DNA from: Variovorax sp. PBL-E5 | Lineage (GTDB): Bacteria; Pseudomonadota; Gammaproteobacteria; Burkholderiales; Burkholderiaceae_C | NCBI RefSeq assembly: GCF_901827185.1 | Contig: NZ_LR594673.1 | Coordinates: 248,001 to 312,000, forward strand | Direction: 5' to 3' | Length of the DNA stretch: 64,000 nt | Shown: in pieces, positions 37,526 through 46,234 of the stretch | Position numbering within the stretch: the stretch's first letter is position 1 | Layout of the letters: every line of letters begins with the position of its first letter | Position numbers and translations under genes: made by a program | The notes under the pieces: model-generated | Databases searched by the model: none | What the model was told of the DNA's origin: nothing | Seen by the model: the letters and a program-made list of their open reading frames with translations, nothing else

Positions 37526-38443
37526 ATGAAAATCCGCCTCATCATGAAACACGCGACACTTCGCCGATGGGTGCTGTGGGGCTGGTTCCTGGTCCTGGGT
37601 CTGCCGGTGATCGCCCAGGCACAGGCACAACTGGGCAGTGCCGCTGCCTTGCAGGCCAAATACGACGCCGTGCAGACGCAGCTCGATCGCAACGCCTTCG
37701 GGCGGCCGCTGGTGCTCGAATCGACGGAAGCCTCCGGTCAGTTGAGCGGCGATATCTTCGCGGTATTGAGTCATCCCTTCGATCAGGTGAGCAGTTCGCT
37801 GAGCCAGCCCGGCGTCTGGTGCGATGTGCTGATGCTGCACCTCAACACCAAGTACTGTGCGGTGCGCGAGACAGGCGATGTCAGAACGCTCGCCGTCTCG
37901 ATCGGCCGCAAGTTCGACCAGCCGCTTTCGGATGCGCAGCGCGTCGATTTCGTCTGGCAGACGCCGACCGTCGCCGCCGACTACCTGAGCGTGCGACTGA
38001 AAGCCGACAAGGGGCCGCTGTCGACCCGCGACTACCGCATCGAACTCGAGGCGACGCCGCTCGGCAACGGCAACACCTTCATCCATCTCGGCTACGCCTA
38101 TGCCTACGGGATGGCAGCGCGCATCGCGATGCAAGGCTATCTCGCCACCATCGGCGCCGACAAGGTGGGATTCACCGCAACGGGCAAGGATTCTGCCGGG
38201 CAGCCCGACTACGTGGGCGGCGTGCGCGGCGTGGTGGAGCGCAACACCATGCGCTACTACCTCGCCATCGATGCCTACATGGACGCCCCCAAACAACTCG
38301 CACAGCGACTCGCGACGTGGTTCGACAGCACGGAGCGCTATGCCCGGCAACTGCATGAATTGGACCGGGACGACTATCTCGCCATGAAGCGCAGCGAATA
38401 CAAGCGCCTGGCAATGCCCTTGACCGAACAGTCGCAGAGGTAG
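37526..38443 (+). CDS. Exported protein of unknown function
   Basis: A 305-residue protein that I do not recognise. A hydrophobic N-terminal segment (WVLWGWFLVLGLPVIAQA) ending AQAQ looks like a cleavable signal peptide, so it should be periplasmic or outer-membrane associated. The mature part has no membrane helices; it has two Cys (CDVLMLHLNTKYC), which could form a disulfide, and a Tyr-rich centre (GYAYAYGMAARIAMQGYL). It starts 39 bases after the cNMP-binding gene on the same strand and could be co-transcribed. The start is uncertain, as no clear ribosome site precedes 37526 or the ATG at 37544. Confidence 0.6.
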   Translation: MKIRLIMKHATLRRWVLWGWFLVLGLPVIAQAQAQLGSAAALQAKYDAVQTQLDRNAFGRPLVLESTEASGQLSGDIFAVLSHPFDQVSSSLSQPGVWCDVLMLHLNTKYCAVRETGDVRTLAVSIGRKFDQPLSDAQRVDFVWQTPTVAADYLSVRLKADKGPLSTRDYRIELEATPLGNGNTFIHLGYAYAYGMAARIAMQGYLATIGADKVGFTATGKDSAGQPDYVGGVRGVVERNTMRYYLAIDAYMDAPKQLAQRLATWFDSTERYARQLHELDRDDYLAMKRSEYKRLAMPLTEQSQR

Positions 38444-38469
38444 CCATCGCGGCGCGGTGGATCATCGCG

Positions 38470-38518
38470 CCTCGCACCGGCTTCGGCGCTGGCACCGCGG
38501 TTCTTCGAGGTGGCGAGG
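38470..38518. terminator. Possible hairpin between convergent genes
   Basis: CCTCGC-ACC (38470-38478) can pair with GGT-GCGAGG (38509-38518, one bulged G) around an internal GC-rich loop. It lies between the exported protein gene and the convergent amidase gene and could end either transcript. No T-run, so low confidence. Confidence 0.3.
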
Positions 38519-38519
38519 G

Positions 38520-39896
38520 TCAGCCGATCCGGGCTTCCAGCAATGCGGCGATGCCCAGCAGGTAGCGGTCGTCGTACCAGCGCCCCGCCAGCTGCAGCCC
38601 GATCGGAAGCCCGAGCGAACTCTTGCCGCACGGCATCGACAGCGCCGGATGTCCCGTGAGGTTCATCGGGTAGGTGTAGGGATACCACGCACCGCGCACA
38701 GTGCCCGCCGGCACGCCGGCGATCTCGATCTCGCCGCTCACATCGACGTCGATCGAGAGCGGCGGCGCAGACACCGTCGGCGACACCAGCACGTCATAGC
38801 GCTCGAACAGCGCCTGCAGTTCGGCAAAGCAGCGCGTCTTCGCGAAGCCGGCTTCGTGCAATGCGATGGCGCTGTGCTGGCGGCCCTTCAGCACGGCTTC
38901 GACCAGCGTCGGATCGATGCGCTGGCCGAAGCGCTCGAGGTTGTCGCCGATGCGCGCGGCCAGCAGCGACTGCAGCAGCACGAGGAAGTGCCGTTCGAGC
39001 GAGACGAAGTCGAGCCGGATCTCTTCGACGATCGCGCCCTCGCCTTCCATCGCGCGCACCGCGGCGCGGGTGGCTGCGAGCACTTCCGGGTCGACCGGGT
39101 TGCCGGCACTGGGCAGCCACGCGACCTTCAATCCGGCGAGCGACAACGGCACCGGCCGGCCCTGCGCTTCGGCGCCCAGCCCATAGGGATCGCGCCGGTC
39201 GAAGCCGCGGATCGCATCGAACAGCAGCGCCGTGTCGGCCACGTCGCGCGCCATCGGGCCGACGAAGGAATTGACGGAGAACAGGTCGGGCGCCTGCAGA
39301 TGCGGCACCATGCCGAGCGTCGGCTTCAGCCCGACGATGCCGCAGCACGAGGACGGGATGCGGATCGATCCGCCGCCGTCGGTGCCGAGCGCCAGCGGAC
39401 CCATGCCCGCCGCCACCGCCACCGCCGCACCGCTGCTCGACGCGCCCGGCGTGAAGCGCGGATCGATCGGATGCAGCGTGCGACCGAAGATCGGCGCCAC
39501 CGCCACCGGCTTGTGGCCGAACTCGGGCGTGGTGGTCTTGCCGATCAGGATCGCGCCGGCCGCCTTGGCGCGCGCGACGGCGATGGCATCTTCCTTCGGC
39601 ACGAAGTTCTCGTAGATCGCCGAGCCCATGGTGGTGCGCACGCCGGCCGTGGCCGTCAGGTCCTTGACCGAATAGGGCACGCCATGCAGCGGCGGCAGTT
39701 CGGCGCCGGCCATCACGGCCGCCTCGGCAACCCGCGCCGCGGCCAGCGCCTGGTCGGCGGTGACGGTGATGAAGGCATTGAGCTCGCGCCGCGCCTCGAT
39801 GCGGTCGAGCGCGCCCTGCACGGCTTCCACCGGCGAGATCTTCCTGCGCCGGATCAGCGACGCGAGTTCGCGCGCGCTGTGGTTCATGACATCCAT
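38520..39896 (-). CDS. Amidase signature family hydrolase
   Basis: A 458-residue amidase with the full Ser-cisSer-Lys triad: K78 in HGVPYSVKDL, the cis-Ser in FTPGASSSGAA (about 153-154) and the nucleophile S177 in GTDGGGSIRIP. Members hydrolyse linear amides, half-amides and ureido acids, or act as aryl acylamidases. It is the last gene of the eight-gene operon running from 46044 on the minus strand, 31 bases after the second SDR gene. The ATG at 39896 follows GGAGGAA. In context it may release ammonia from an amide formed by the CE4-type hydrolase upstream; this is inference. Confidence 0.87.
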   Translation of the reverse strand: MDVMNHSARELASLIRRRKISPVEAVQGALDRIEARRELNAFITVTADQALAAARVAEAAVMAGAELPPLHGVPYSVKDLTATAGVRTTMGSAIYENFVPKEDAIAVARAKAAGAILIGKTTTPEFGHKPVAVAPIFGRTLHPIDPRFTPGASSSGAAVAVAAGMGPLALGTDGGGSIRIPSSCCGIVGLKPTLGMVPHLQAPDLFSVNSFVGPMARDVADTALLFDAIRGFDRRDPYGLGAEAQGRPVPLSLAGLKVAWLPSAGNPVDPEVLAATRAAVRAMEGEGAIVEEIRLDFVSLERHFLVLLQSLLAARIGDNLERFGQRIDPTLVEAVLKGRQHSAIALHEAGFAKTRCFAELQALFERYDVLVSPTVSAPPLSIDVDVSGEIEIAGVPAGTVRGAWYPYTYPMNLTGHPALSMPCGKSSLGLPIGLQLAGRWYDDRYLLGIAALLEARIG

Positions 39897-39927
39897 TCGA
39901 TTCCTCCAGGTCCGGCCAGTCGTTCGT

Positions 39928-40680
39928 TCAGACCATCCAGCGACCGCCGTCGATCAGCAAGGTCTGCCCGGTGATGAAGCGCGCGTCGTCGCCCGCCAGA
40001 AAACTCACCGCCGCCGCGATGTCCTCGGGTGCGCCGATGAAGCCGGCCGGCGTGTCGGCGACGATGCGCGCGAGAACCTCGGGCTTGAGCTTGTCGTGGG
40101 CGCGCGTGCGGATCGCGCCCGGGCACACGGCATTGACGGTCACGCCGTGCGGCGCCAGTTCGCGCGCCAGTGCGCGCGTGAAGCCGATCACGCCCATCTT
40201 GGCGGTGGCGTAGTCGGCCAGGCCGCTGTCGCCGACCAGCGCGGCATCCGAGCTCATGTTGACGATGCGGCCGAAGCCGCGCTCGCGCATGCCGGGCGCG
40301 ACGCGGCGCGAAGCCCGCATCGTCGTCAGCAGCGAGACCTCGAGCACGAAGCGCCAGGTGGCCTCTTCCGAGGCGACGAAGGGGCCGGAGCGTTCGCGCG
40401 CGCTCTGCCCGACGTTGTTGAACAGCAGGTCCACCGGCCCGAGCTCGGCTTCGACGCGGTCGAAGAAAGCGCAGACGATGGCCGCATCGGTGCAGTCACC
40501 GGCGACGCAGAGACAGCGTGCCGCCGCATCGGGCACGGCGGCGAGCTGCTCGATCAGCGGCGCGCAGTCCAGGTCCAGCACTGCGACCCGCGCGCCTTCG
40601 TCCAGAAAGCGCAGGGCCGCCGCGGCACCGATGCCCTGGCCGCCACCGGTGACCACGGCGATGCGATGGTCGAATTTCAT
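39928..40680 (-). CDS. SDR-family oxidoreductase
   Basis: A 250-residue classical short-chain dehydrogenase. The cofactor motif TGGGQGIG, the NNVG strand motif, the catalytic Ser in VNMSSDAA, the Tyr-Lys pair YATAKMG and the closing GQTLLIDGG are all present. An Asp after the second strand (VAVLDLD) suggests NAD preference. The start is set at 40680, with GAGAGG at a normal distance; an ATG six bases upstream sits too close to that site. It follows another SDR gene by 14 bases in the operon. It would oxidise a hydroxyl group of the imported compound or its product. Confidence 0.88.
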   Translation of the reverse strand: MKFDHRIAVVTGGGQGIGAAAALRFLDEGARVAVLDLDCAPLIEQLAAVPDAAARCLCVAGDCTDAAIVCAFFDRVEAELGPVDLLFNNVGQSARERSGPFVASEEATWRFVLEVSLLTTMRASRRVAPGMRERGFGRIVNMSSDAALVGDSGLADYATAKMGVIGFTRALARELAPHGVTVNAVCPGAIRTRAHDKLKPEVLARIVADTPAGFIGAPEDIAAAVSFLAGDDARFITGQTLLIDGGRWMV

Positions 40681-40694
40681 CTGCATCCTCTCGA

Positions 40695-41453
40695 TCAATG
40701 GAAGGTGCGGCCGCCGTCGACGGCCAGCGCGGTGCCGGTGATGTAGCTCGAGCCCGGTCCGCTGAGATAGAGGATCGCTTCGGCCAGTTCCTCCGGCTGC
40801 GCGATGCGATGCAAGGCGTAGCGCTGGCGGATGAGTTCCAGATCGCGCTCGGGATCGGCGCTCTGTTCGTAGCTGGTGCGGAACAGCGGCGTGTCGACCG
40901 CGCCCGGGCACACCGCATTGACGCGGATGTTGTCGGGTGCGACCTCGATCGCCAGCGCCTTGCCGAACATGATGACGCCGGCCTTGCTCGCGCAGTAGGC
41001 CGTGCGATGCAGCAACGGGCTCAGGCCGGCACCCGAGGACACGTTGACGATGGTGCCACCGCCCGCGCCGCGCAGGTGCGGCAGCGCGGCGCGGCACAGC
41101 AGCATCGGGCCGGTCAGGTTGACCGCGAGCGTGCGTGCCCATTCGGCATCGGACAGCTGCTCCAGCGGCATGCGCGAATCGATGCCGGCGGAATTGACCA
41201 GCGCGTCGATGCCACCGAGCTGCTCGGCCGCCTGTGCGACGGCCGCGCCGACCGCCAAGGGATCGGCAACGTCGCAGACGGCCGCGAACGCGCCATCGCC
41301 GAGTTCGCCGCAGACCGCTTCGAGCGCGGCGCGGTCGCGATCGAGCAGGCAGACGCGCGCGCCGCGTGCCAATGCGAGGCGCGCCACGGCCAAGCCGATG
41401 CCGCTGGCGCCGCCGCTGACCAGAAAGCGCTGCCCTTGATGCGCGAGGCTCAT
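40695..41453 (-). CDS. SDR-family oxidoreductase
   Basis: A 252-residue classical SDR with the cofactor motif VSGGASGIG, an Asp for NAD binding in VCLLDRD, NSAG, the catalytic Ser in VNVSSGAG, the Tyr-Lys pair YCASKAG and the C-terminal GTALAVDGG. It is distinct from the neighbouring SDR (different helices and loops), so the two are not a recent tandem duplication. Its start overlaps the stop of the CE4-type hydrolase gene by four bases. The two SDRs may perform successive oxidations or act on different stereoisomers, but no substrate is shown by the sequence. Confidence 0.88.
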   Translation of the reverse strand: MSLAHQGQRFLVSGGASGIGLAVARLALARGARVCLLDRDRAALEAVCGELGDGAFAAVCDVADPLAVGAAVAQAAEQLGGIDALVNSAGIDSRMPLEQLSDAEWARTLAVNLTGPMLLCRAALPHLRGAGGGTIVNVSSGAGLSPLLHRTAYCASKAGVIMFGKALAIEVAPDNIRVNAVCPGAVDTPLFRTSYEQSADPERDLELIRQRYALHRIAQPEELAEAILYLSGPGSSYITGTALAVDGGRTFH

Positions 41454-42280
41454 GCCGCGCCTTTCGCAGCGGCCTTCAGCCGCGGCCGCATGTCGTCGGA
41501 GATACGGTCGCAGCGATCGATCCACACATTCCGGTGCGACAGCGCATGCTCGATCAGCCCTTCCAGCACCTTGATGCGCGACGGCTGGCCGATGATCTCG
41601 GGATGCATGCCGACCATCATCATCCGGTCCTCCGCATAGAGCACGTCGAACTCGCTCTTCCAGGCTTCGAGCACCGCCGACGGCGCCTGCAGCGTGCGGC
41701 CCGGCAGCACGATCGAGTACTGGAAGAAGGGCGCATCGTCGAGCACCCAGCGGAACGGCAGCTCGACGATGTCGGTGCGCTGGCCGCCGATCTCCAGCAG
41801 GTACGGCGAATCGTCGTCGAAGAAGTTCGAGGAATAGTCGAAGCCGTACTCCTTGATCAGGTCGAGCGTGATGGCGCTGAACTCCGCCGCGGGCGAGCGC
41901 CAGCCGCGCGGGCGGCTGCCGGTCAATGCGGTGAGGATCTCCATGCCCTTGCGCATCTCCTCGCGCTCTTCGTCGGGCGACAGGTTGACGATCCAGCGAT
42001 GGCTGTAGCTGTGATGGGCGACCTCGTGCCCGCGCTCGACGACCTCGCGCACCAGCGCGGGCTGGCGCTCGGCGACTTCGCCGGGGATGAAGAAGGTCGC
42101 CTTGATGCCGTAGCGATCGAGCAGCGCCATCACGCGCGGCATGCCGACCTTCCAGCCGTACGCGCCCTGCGACATCAGGATCGGCCGTTGGGCATTGGCG
42201 GGATCGCGCCCGGTCCACATCGTCTCGGCATCGAGATCGAAGGTCAGCATCAGGGGAAAGCCTTTGCTGGTCACGGACAT
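41450..42280 (-). CDS. Polysaccharide deacetylase-fold (CE4, PuuE-like) hydrolase
   Basis: A 276-residue CE4/NodB-fold protein. The catalytic Asp region TFDLDAETMW, the metal motif H-S-Y-S-H (H90 and H94 in EVAHHSYSHR) and the RSPAAEFS loop, which replaces the RxPY motif, are seen. No signal peptide is present, so it acts in the cytoplasm, unlike cell-wall deacetylases. This cytoplasmic branch includes PuuE-type allantoinases and cyclic imide hydrolases. It lies 17 bases after an ABC permease gene and overlaps the SDR gene, so it most likely acts on the imported compound, perhaps opening a cyclic amide or imide. That assignment is inferred from context. Confidence 0.8.
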   Translation of the reverse strand: MSVTSKGFPLMLTFDLDAETMWTGRDPANAQRPILMSQGAYGWKVGMPRVMALLDRYGIKATFFIPGEVAERQPALVREVVERGHEVAHHSYSHRWIVNLSPDEEREEMRKGMEILTALTGSRPRGWRSPAAEFSAITLDLIKEYGFDYSSNFFDDDSPYLLEIGGQRTDIVELPFRWVLDDAPFFQYSIVLPGRTLQAPSAVLEAWKSEFDVLYAEDRMMMVGMHPEIIGQPSRIKVLEGLIEHALSHRNVWIDRCDRISDDMRPRLKAAAKGAA

Positions 42281-42297
42281 GGAAGACTCCTTCGGAT

Positions 42298-43092
42298 TCA
42301 GACGTGTTTGTGAAAGCCGGTCCAGCGTTCCGCCAGAAGCAGCACGATGCCGGTGAAGACGATGAGCAGGGTCGAGACGGCCGCGACACTGGGATCCACG
42401 CCCTGCTCGACCGAGGTGAAGATCTTGACCGGCAGCGTGGTCTGGCTCGCGGACAAGAGAAAGATCGAGACCGGCACGTTGTCCAGCGAGGTGATGAAGG
42501 CGAACAGCCCGCCCGCCACCAGCCCCGACTTGACCAGCGGCAAGGTGACCAGCCGAAAGCTCGTGAAGCCGTCGGCGCCCAGCACCTGGGCTGCATCCTC
42601 GAGCGCATCGTCGACCGAGGCAAGGCTCGACAGGCAGGCACGCACCACGTAGGGCACGGCGATGACGACGTGCGCGAGCCAGAGCCCGATCGAGTTGCCG
42701 CGCATGCCGGTCAGCGTGTAGTACTGCAGCAGCGCCACGCCCAGCACGACGGAGGGCAGGATCAGCGGCGCCATCATCACGGACGTGAGCGCTGCTGCGG
42801 CCGGAACCATCTTGCGATGCAGCGCATAGGCCGCCGCCAGGCCCAGCACCAGCGCCGCTGCCGTCGCCGCGCAGGCGAGCCAGAGGCTGGTCCAGGTCGC
42901 GCTGAGGTATTCCGAGTCGCGCAGCACCACGTCGAACCAGTGCAGCGTGAGTCCCTGCGGCGGAATCGTCAGGTACGCCGTCTTGCTGAAGGCCGCCAGC
43001 ATGACGACCAGCACCGGCAGTTGAAGAAAGAAGATCACGCCGAAGGCCGCCGTCGCGAGGACGCGTCCCGGGCCGCGCTCGCTCGTTTTCAC
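42298..43092 (-). CDS. ABC transporter permease, spermidine/putrescine type (PotC-like)
   Basis: A 264-residue permease with about six membrane spans. The EAA loop is visible as EDAAQVLGADGFTSFRLVTL, and the segment FITSLDNVPVSIFLLSA is typical of PotC/YdcV-like proteins. It overlaps the other permease gene by four bases and pairs with it to form the membrane channel. It belongs to the operon with a PotA-like ATPase and a family 1 binding protein. The transported compound need not be a polyamine, because this class also imports opines, amino acid derivatives and other amines. Confidence 0.9.
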   Translation of the reverse strand: MKTSERGPGRVLATAAFGVIFFLQLPVLVVMLAAFSKTAYLTIPPQGLTLHWFDVVLRDSEYLSATWTSLWLACAATAAALVLGLAAAYALHRKMVPAAAALTSVMMAPLILPSVVLGVALLQYYTLTGMRGNSIGLWLAHVVIAVPYVVRACLSSLASVDDALEDAAQVLGADGFTSFRLVTLPLVKSGLVAGGLFAFITSLDNVPVSIFLLSASQTTLPVKIFTSVEQGVDPSVAAVSTLLIVFTGIVLLLAERWTGFHKHV

Positions 43093-43940
43093 GCCGTGCC
43101 TCCCCAGCGCTTGAGCACGCGGCTCGACAGGCCGATCACCAGCAGGGTCATCGCGGTCAGCGCGAAGGACATCGCCGCGCCGCTGGGCCAGTCGAGCGTC
43201 TGCAGGAAGTCGTCGTAGACCATGGTCGCCATCACCTTATAGGTCGGGCCGCCGAGCATGCGCGGCGTGACCAGCGCACTGATGGTCAGCACGAAGACGA
43301 GGATCGAGCCGGCCAGGATGCCGGACGCGGTCATCGGCAGCGTCACCGACCAGAACACGCGCGCCCGGCTGGCCGCGAGCGTGTAGGCCGCGGCCTGGAC
43401 ATCCTTCGAGATCGCCTGGATCGCCGGCACCAGCATCAGCACCATGAAGGGCAGGAAGATGTGCGACATACCGACCAGCAAGCCGAACAGGTTGAACATC
43501 ATCTTGATCGGCCGCTCGATCAGGCCGACGTCGACCAGCAGATTGTTGATGAGTCCCCGGTTGGCCAACAGCGCGATCCAGCCGAAGGAACGCACCACCA
43601 GGTTCAGCAGCATCGGAAAGATGACCAGCATCGTCAGCGTGAGCCGCATCCTCGGCCCCGCGTTCGCGATGTAATAGGCCAGCGGATAGCCGAGCACGAG
43701 GCAGATGGCGGTGACGCCGAAGCCCAGCACCAGCGTGCGCACCACCACCTCGCGGTAATAGCTGTCGGTGACGATGCTGGTGTAGTTGGACAGCGTCCAC
43801 GTCGCGGAGATGCCGGTGCCCGGCAAATAGTCGTGCAGGCTCAGCGGCAGCATCAAGAGCACCGGCGCGACGAAGACGAGCAGCAGCAGCACGAGCAAGG
43901 GAGACGCGAGCAGCAGGCCCGGGAGTCTCGACCGATTCAT
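43089..43940 (-). CDS. ABC transporter permease, spermidine/putrescine type (PotB-like)
   Basis: A 283-residue permease with about six spans; the N-terminal helix (LLASPLLVLLLLVFVAPVLL) and a periplasmic loop are typical of PotB/YdcU. The EAA loop is AAYTLAASRARVFWSVTLPM. Its start overlaps the ATPase gene stop by four bases and its stop overlaps the PotC-like gene start by four bases, so all are co-translated. It forms a heterodimeric channel with the PotC-like permease. Confidence 0.9.
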   Translation of the reverse strand: MNRSRLPGLLLASPLLVLLLLVFVAPVLLMLPLSLHDYLPGTGISATWTLSNYTSIVTDSYYREVVVRTLVLGFGVTAICLVLGYPLAYYIANAGPRMRLTLTMLVIFPMLLNLVVRSFGWIALLANRGLINNLLVDVGLIERPIKMMFNLFGLLVGMSHIFLPFMVLMLVPAIQAISKDVQAAAYTLAASRARVFWSVTLPMTASGILAGSILVFVLTISALVTPRMLGGPTYKVMATMVYDDFLQTLDWPSGAAMSFALTAMTLLVIGLSSRVLKRWGGTA

Positions 43941-45016
43941 GCGGCCTCCGCGCGCTTCTCGTTCACGTACACGTGCATCGGATCGACCGCGAGGCGCACC
44001 GGCATGCCGACATCGAGCGCGGCATGGATGCCGCTGGATGGCGCCTCGGCGATCAGCTCGACGGTGCCGAGCGACACCACGTACTGCACGCGCGCGCCGA
44101 CGAAGGAACGCAGCGCAACCCTTCCCTCGAGCGCGGCGGGCTCGCCGGTGCCGGCGAAGCGAATGTCCTCCTGGCGCACCACGACGTCCACCGCAGCGCC
44201 GTCGGCCATGCCATCGGACAAGGCGGTCGGCAGCCGGATGCCGTCCGCCAGTTCCACCATCGCGCCCGCGGCGCCGACCCGCTTGAGGGAACCCGACAGC
44301 CGGTTCGGCCGTCCGATGAAGCTGGCGACGAAGCCGGTGGCCGGACGGTGGTAGATCTCCTCGGGCTTGGCGAACTGCTGCACCACGCCATGCGCCAGCA
44401 CGCAGACGCGGTCCGACATCGACATCGCTTCGCCCTGGTCGTGTGTGACGAAGAGCGTGGTGATGCCGACTTCCTTCTGCAGCCGCTTGAGCTCGATCTG
44501 CATCTCGTCGCGCAGCGAGGCATCGAGGTTGGACAGCGGCTCGTCGAACAGCAGGATGCTGGGCCGCGGCGCGATCGAGCGCGCGACCGCGACGCGCTGC
44601 TGCTGCCCGCCCGAGAGCTGGCGCGGCAGGCGTGCGCCATAGCCCACCAGCCGCACGCTCGCGAGCGCCTCTTCGACGCGCCGCTTCAGGTCGCTGCCGT
44701 CGACGCCCTGACGACGCAGGCCGAAGGCCACGTTCTCGAACACGCTCATGTGCGGGAACAGCGCATACGACTGGAACACCAGCCCGATGCGTCGCTTGTT
44801 GGTCGGCAGCGCCGTCACGTCCTGGCCGTCGATGAGGATGCGGCCGCTGGTGGGCTGGATCAGCCCTGCCACCATGCGCAGCACCGTCGTCTTGCCACAG
44901 CCCGAGGGCCCGAGCAGCGAGATGAATTCGCCGTCCTGCACCGAGAGCGAGACAGACGCGACGGCCAGCTGTTCGCCGTATCGTTTTTCAAGCCGGTCCA
45001 GCGTGAGAGATGGCAT
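43937..45016 (-). CDS. ABC transporter ATP-binding protein, PotA-like with TOBE domain
   Basis: A 359-residue ATPase: Walker A GPSGCGKTT, signature LSGGQQQRVAVARS, Walker B ILLFDEPLSNLD, switch His in FVTHDQGEAM. After residue 235 a C-terminal TOBE-type domain (IGRPNRLSG, VVVRQEDIRFAG) follows, as in PotA/UgpC-like importers. It is two bases after the binding protein stop and overlaps the permease gene. It energises import through the two permeases. Family call is firm; the ligand is not known. Confidence 0.92.
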   Translation of the reverse strand: MPSLTLDRLEKRYGEQLAVASVSLSVQDGEFISLLGPSGCGKTTVLRMVAGLIQPTSGRILIDGQDVTALPTNKRRIGLVFQSYALFPHMSVFENVAFGLRRQGVDGSDLKRRVEEALASVRLVGYGARLPRQLSGGQQQRVAVARSIAPRPSILLFDEPLSNLDASLRDEMQIELKRLQKEVGITTLFVTHDQGEAMSMSDRVCVLAHGVVQQFAKPEEIYHRPATGFVASFIGRPNRLSGSLKRVGAAGAMVELADGIRLPTALSDGMADGAAVDVVVRQEDIRFAGTGEPAALEGRVALRSFVGARVQYVVSLGTVELIAEAPSSGIHAALDVGMPVRLAVDPMHVYVNEKRAEAA

Positions 45017-45018
45017 GT

Positions 45019-46044
45019 TCAGCGCGCCACTTCGCGCTGCCAGCGCTTGGACCATTCCGGCAGGCCCTTGGCGACCGCTTCCGGTTCGGGCAGGTAGAGC
45101 TTGTCGAAGGTCTCGCGGTAGGGAACGATCTTGGCCGCCTTGTCCGACACCGTCGCCTTGGTGTTGACCGGGCCGGCATAGCTCTTCTCGGCGAAGCAGG
45201 CCTGGCCGTCGCGCGACAACACCTCGTCGATGTACTTCAACGCCAGCTCCGGCGACTTCGCGCCCTTCGGGATCACCAGCGCCGGAAGAATGCCGACCGC
45301 GCCCTCCTTCGGATAGGCGACCGCGAGCGGCAGGCCCTTGTCCATGGCCGCGCCGGCGCGATCGGGATACCAGACGGCGATCGCGATTTCCTTGCGCTCG
45401 AACATCGACACCAGCTGATCGGCCTGGGTATAGAGCGTGACCGAAGCCTTGGCGAGCGGCTTGATCGCTTCGAAGCCCGGGTCCATGTTGGTGAGCGTGC
45501 CGCCCTTCATGCGGTTGAGCGCGATCAGCAGCTGCGCGCCCGAGGTGCCGCTGATGTCGCCGATCGCAAGCTTGCCGGCGTACTCGGGCTTGTACAGGTC
45601 GTTCCAGGACGTGGGCGGCGTCTTGATCTGCGTCGGGTCGTAGACGATCAGCGTGGCGCTGGTCTCGAAGGCCACGTACTGGTTGTCCTTGTCGAAGGCC
45701 TTGGGCGAGATGTCGGGCGCATTGCTCAGCTTGGACTTGTCGAGGGTCTCCAGCAGCTTTTCGTTCTTGAGCTGCGCGGCCAGCGAGTTGTCGATGTAGA
45801 CCACGTCGAAGTCCGACTTGCCGCCCGTCGCGCGCACGGCCGCCGCGAACTGCGACGAATTGCCGAGCTTCAACGTGACCTTCGCGCCCGTCTTCTTCTC
45901 GAAGGGAGCGATGTGGCAGATCTTGGAGTTGTCGGCGAAGGAGCCGCCGAAGATGCCCACCACCAGATCCTCGGCCTGGGCTGCGCAGCAAAGAAAGGCG
46001 GTGACGAGCCCGAAGGCCAGCGTACGTGAAAACCCGTGGTTCAT
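45019..46044 (-). CDS. ABC transporter substrate-binding protein, PotD-like
   Basis: A 341-residue periplasmic protein, the first gene of the operon. A signal peptide (MNHGFSRTLAFGLVTAFLCC, cleavage near AQAED) leads to DLVVGIFGGSFADNSK and EKKTGAKVTLKLGNSS, then DFDVVYIDNSLAAQL, the family 1 SBP pattern of PotD/AfuA-like proteins. The ATG at 46044 follows AGGAGC. Upstream, the region to the divergent MarR gene holds a perfect 8-base inverted repeat. The ligand is probably the compound processed by the CE4 hydrolase, SDRs and amidase encoded downstream. Confidence 0.88.
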   Translation of the reverse strand: MNHGFSRTLAFGLVTAFLCCAAQAEDLVVGIFGGSFADNSKICHIAPFEKKTGAKVTLKLGNSSQFAAAVRATGGKSDFDVVYIDNSLAAQLKNEKLLETLDKSKLSNAPDISPKAFDKDNQYVAFETSATLIVYDPTQIKTPPTSWNDLYKPEYAGKLAIGDISGTSGAQLLIALNRMKGGTLTNMDPGFEAIKPLAKASVTLYTQADQLVSMFERKEIAIAVWYPDRAGAAMDKGLPLAVAYPKEGAVGILPALVIPKGAKSPELALKYIDEVLSRDGQACFAEKSYAGPVNTKATVSDKAAKIVPYRETFDKLYLPEPEAVAKGLPEWSKRWQREVAR

Positions 46045-46129
46045 GGAAGCTCCTGGTGAAGACGCCGTCGAAGCGCAGGCCGCTTCGATGTGAACGCGCC
46101 GGCCCGGAATCGGGTCGGCGGGACAAACT

Positions 46130-46149
46130 TTATCTTTCGCAAAAGATAA
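46130..46149. promoter_or_regulatory. 20-bp inverted repeat, candidate MarR operator
   Basis: TTATCTTT (46130-46137) and AAAGATAA (46142-46149) are perfect complements around CGCA. The site lies between the divergent MarR gene (start 46235) and the PotD-like gene (start 46044). MarR dimers bind AT-rich palindromes of this size, so it is a strong candidate for the operator of this operon and of the regulator itself. Confidence 0.7.
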
Positions 46150-46234
46150 GTGCAAGACATTTATGATCGCGCTGGGTTGTTACGCCGCGCCGCATCCGGG
46201 ATCGGCGCCGCGACGGCCCGAGAAAGGTCTGCGG

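Noticed and set aside
39928..41453. Recent tandem duplication of the two SDR genes
   Set aside because: They share only general SDR motifs and differ through most of their length, so they were probably recruited separately.
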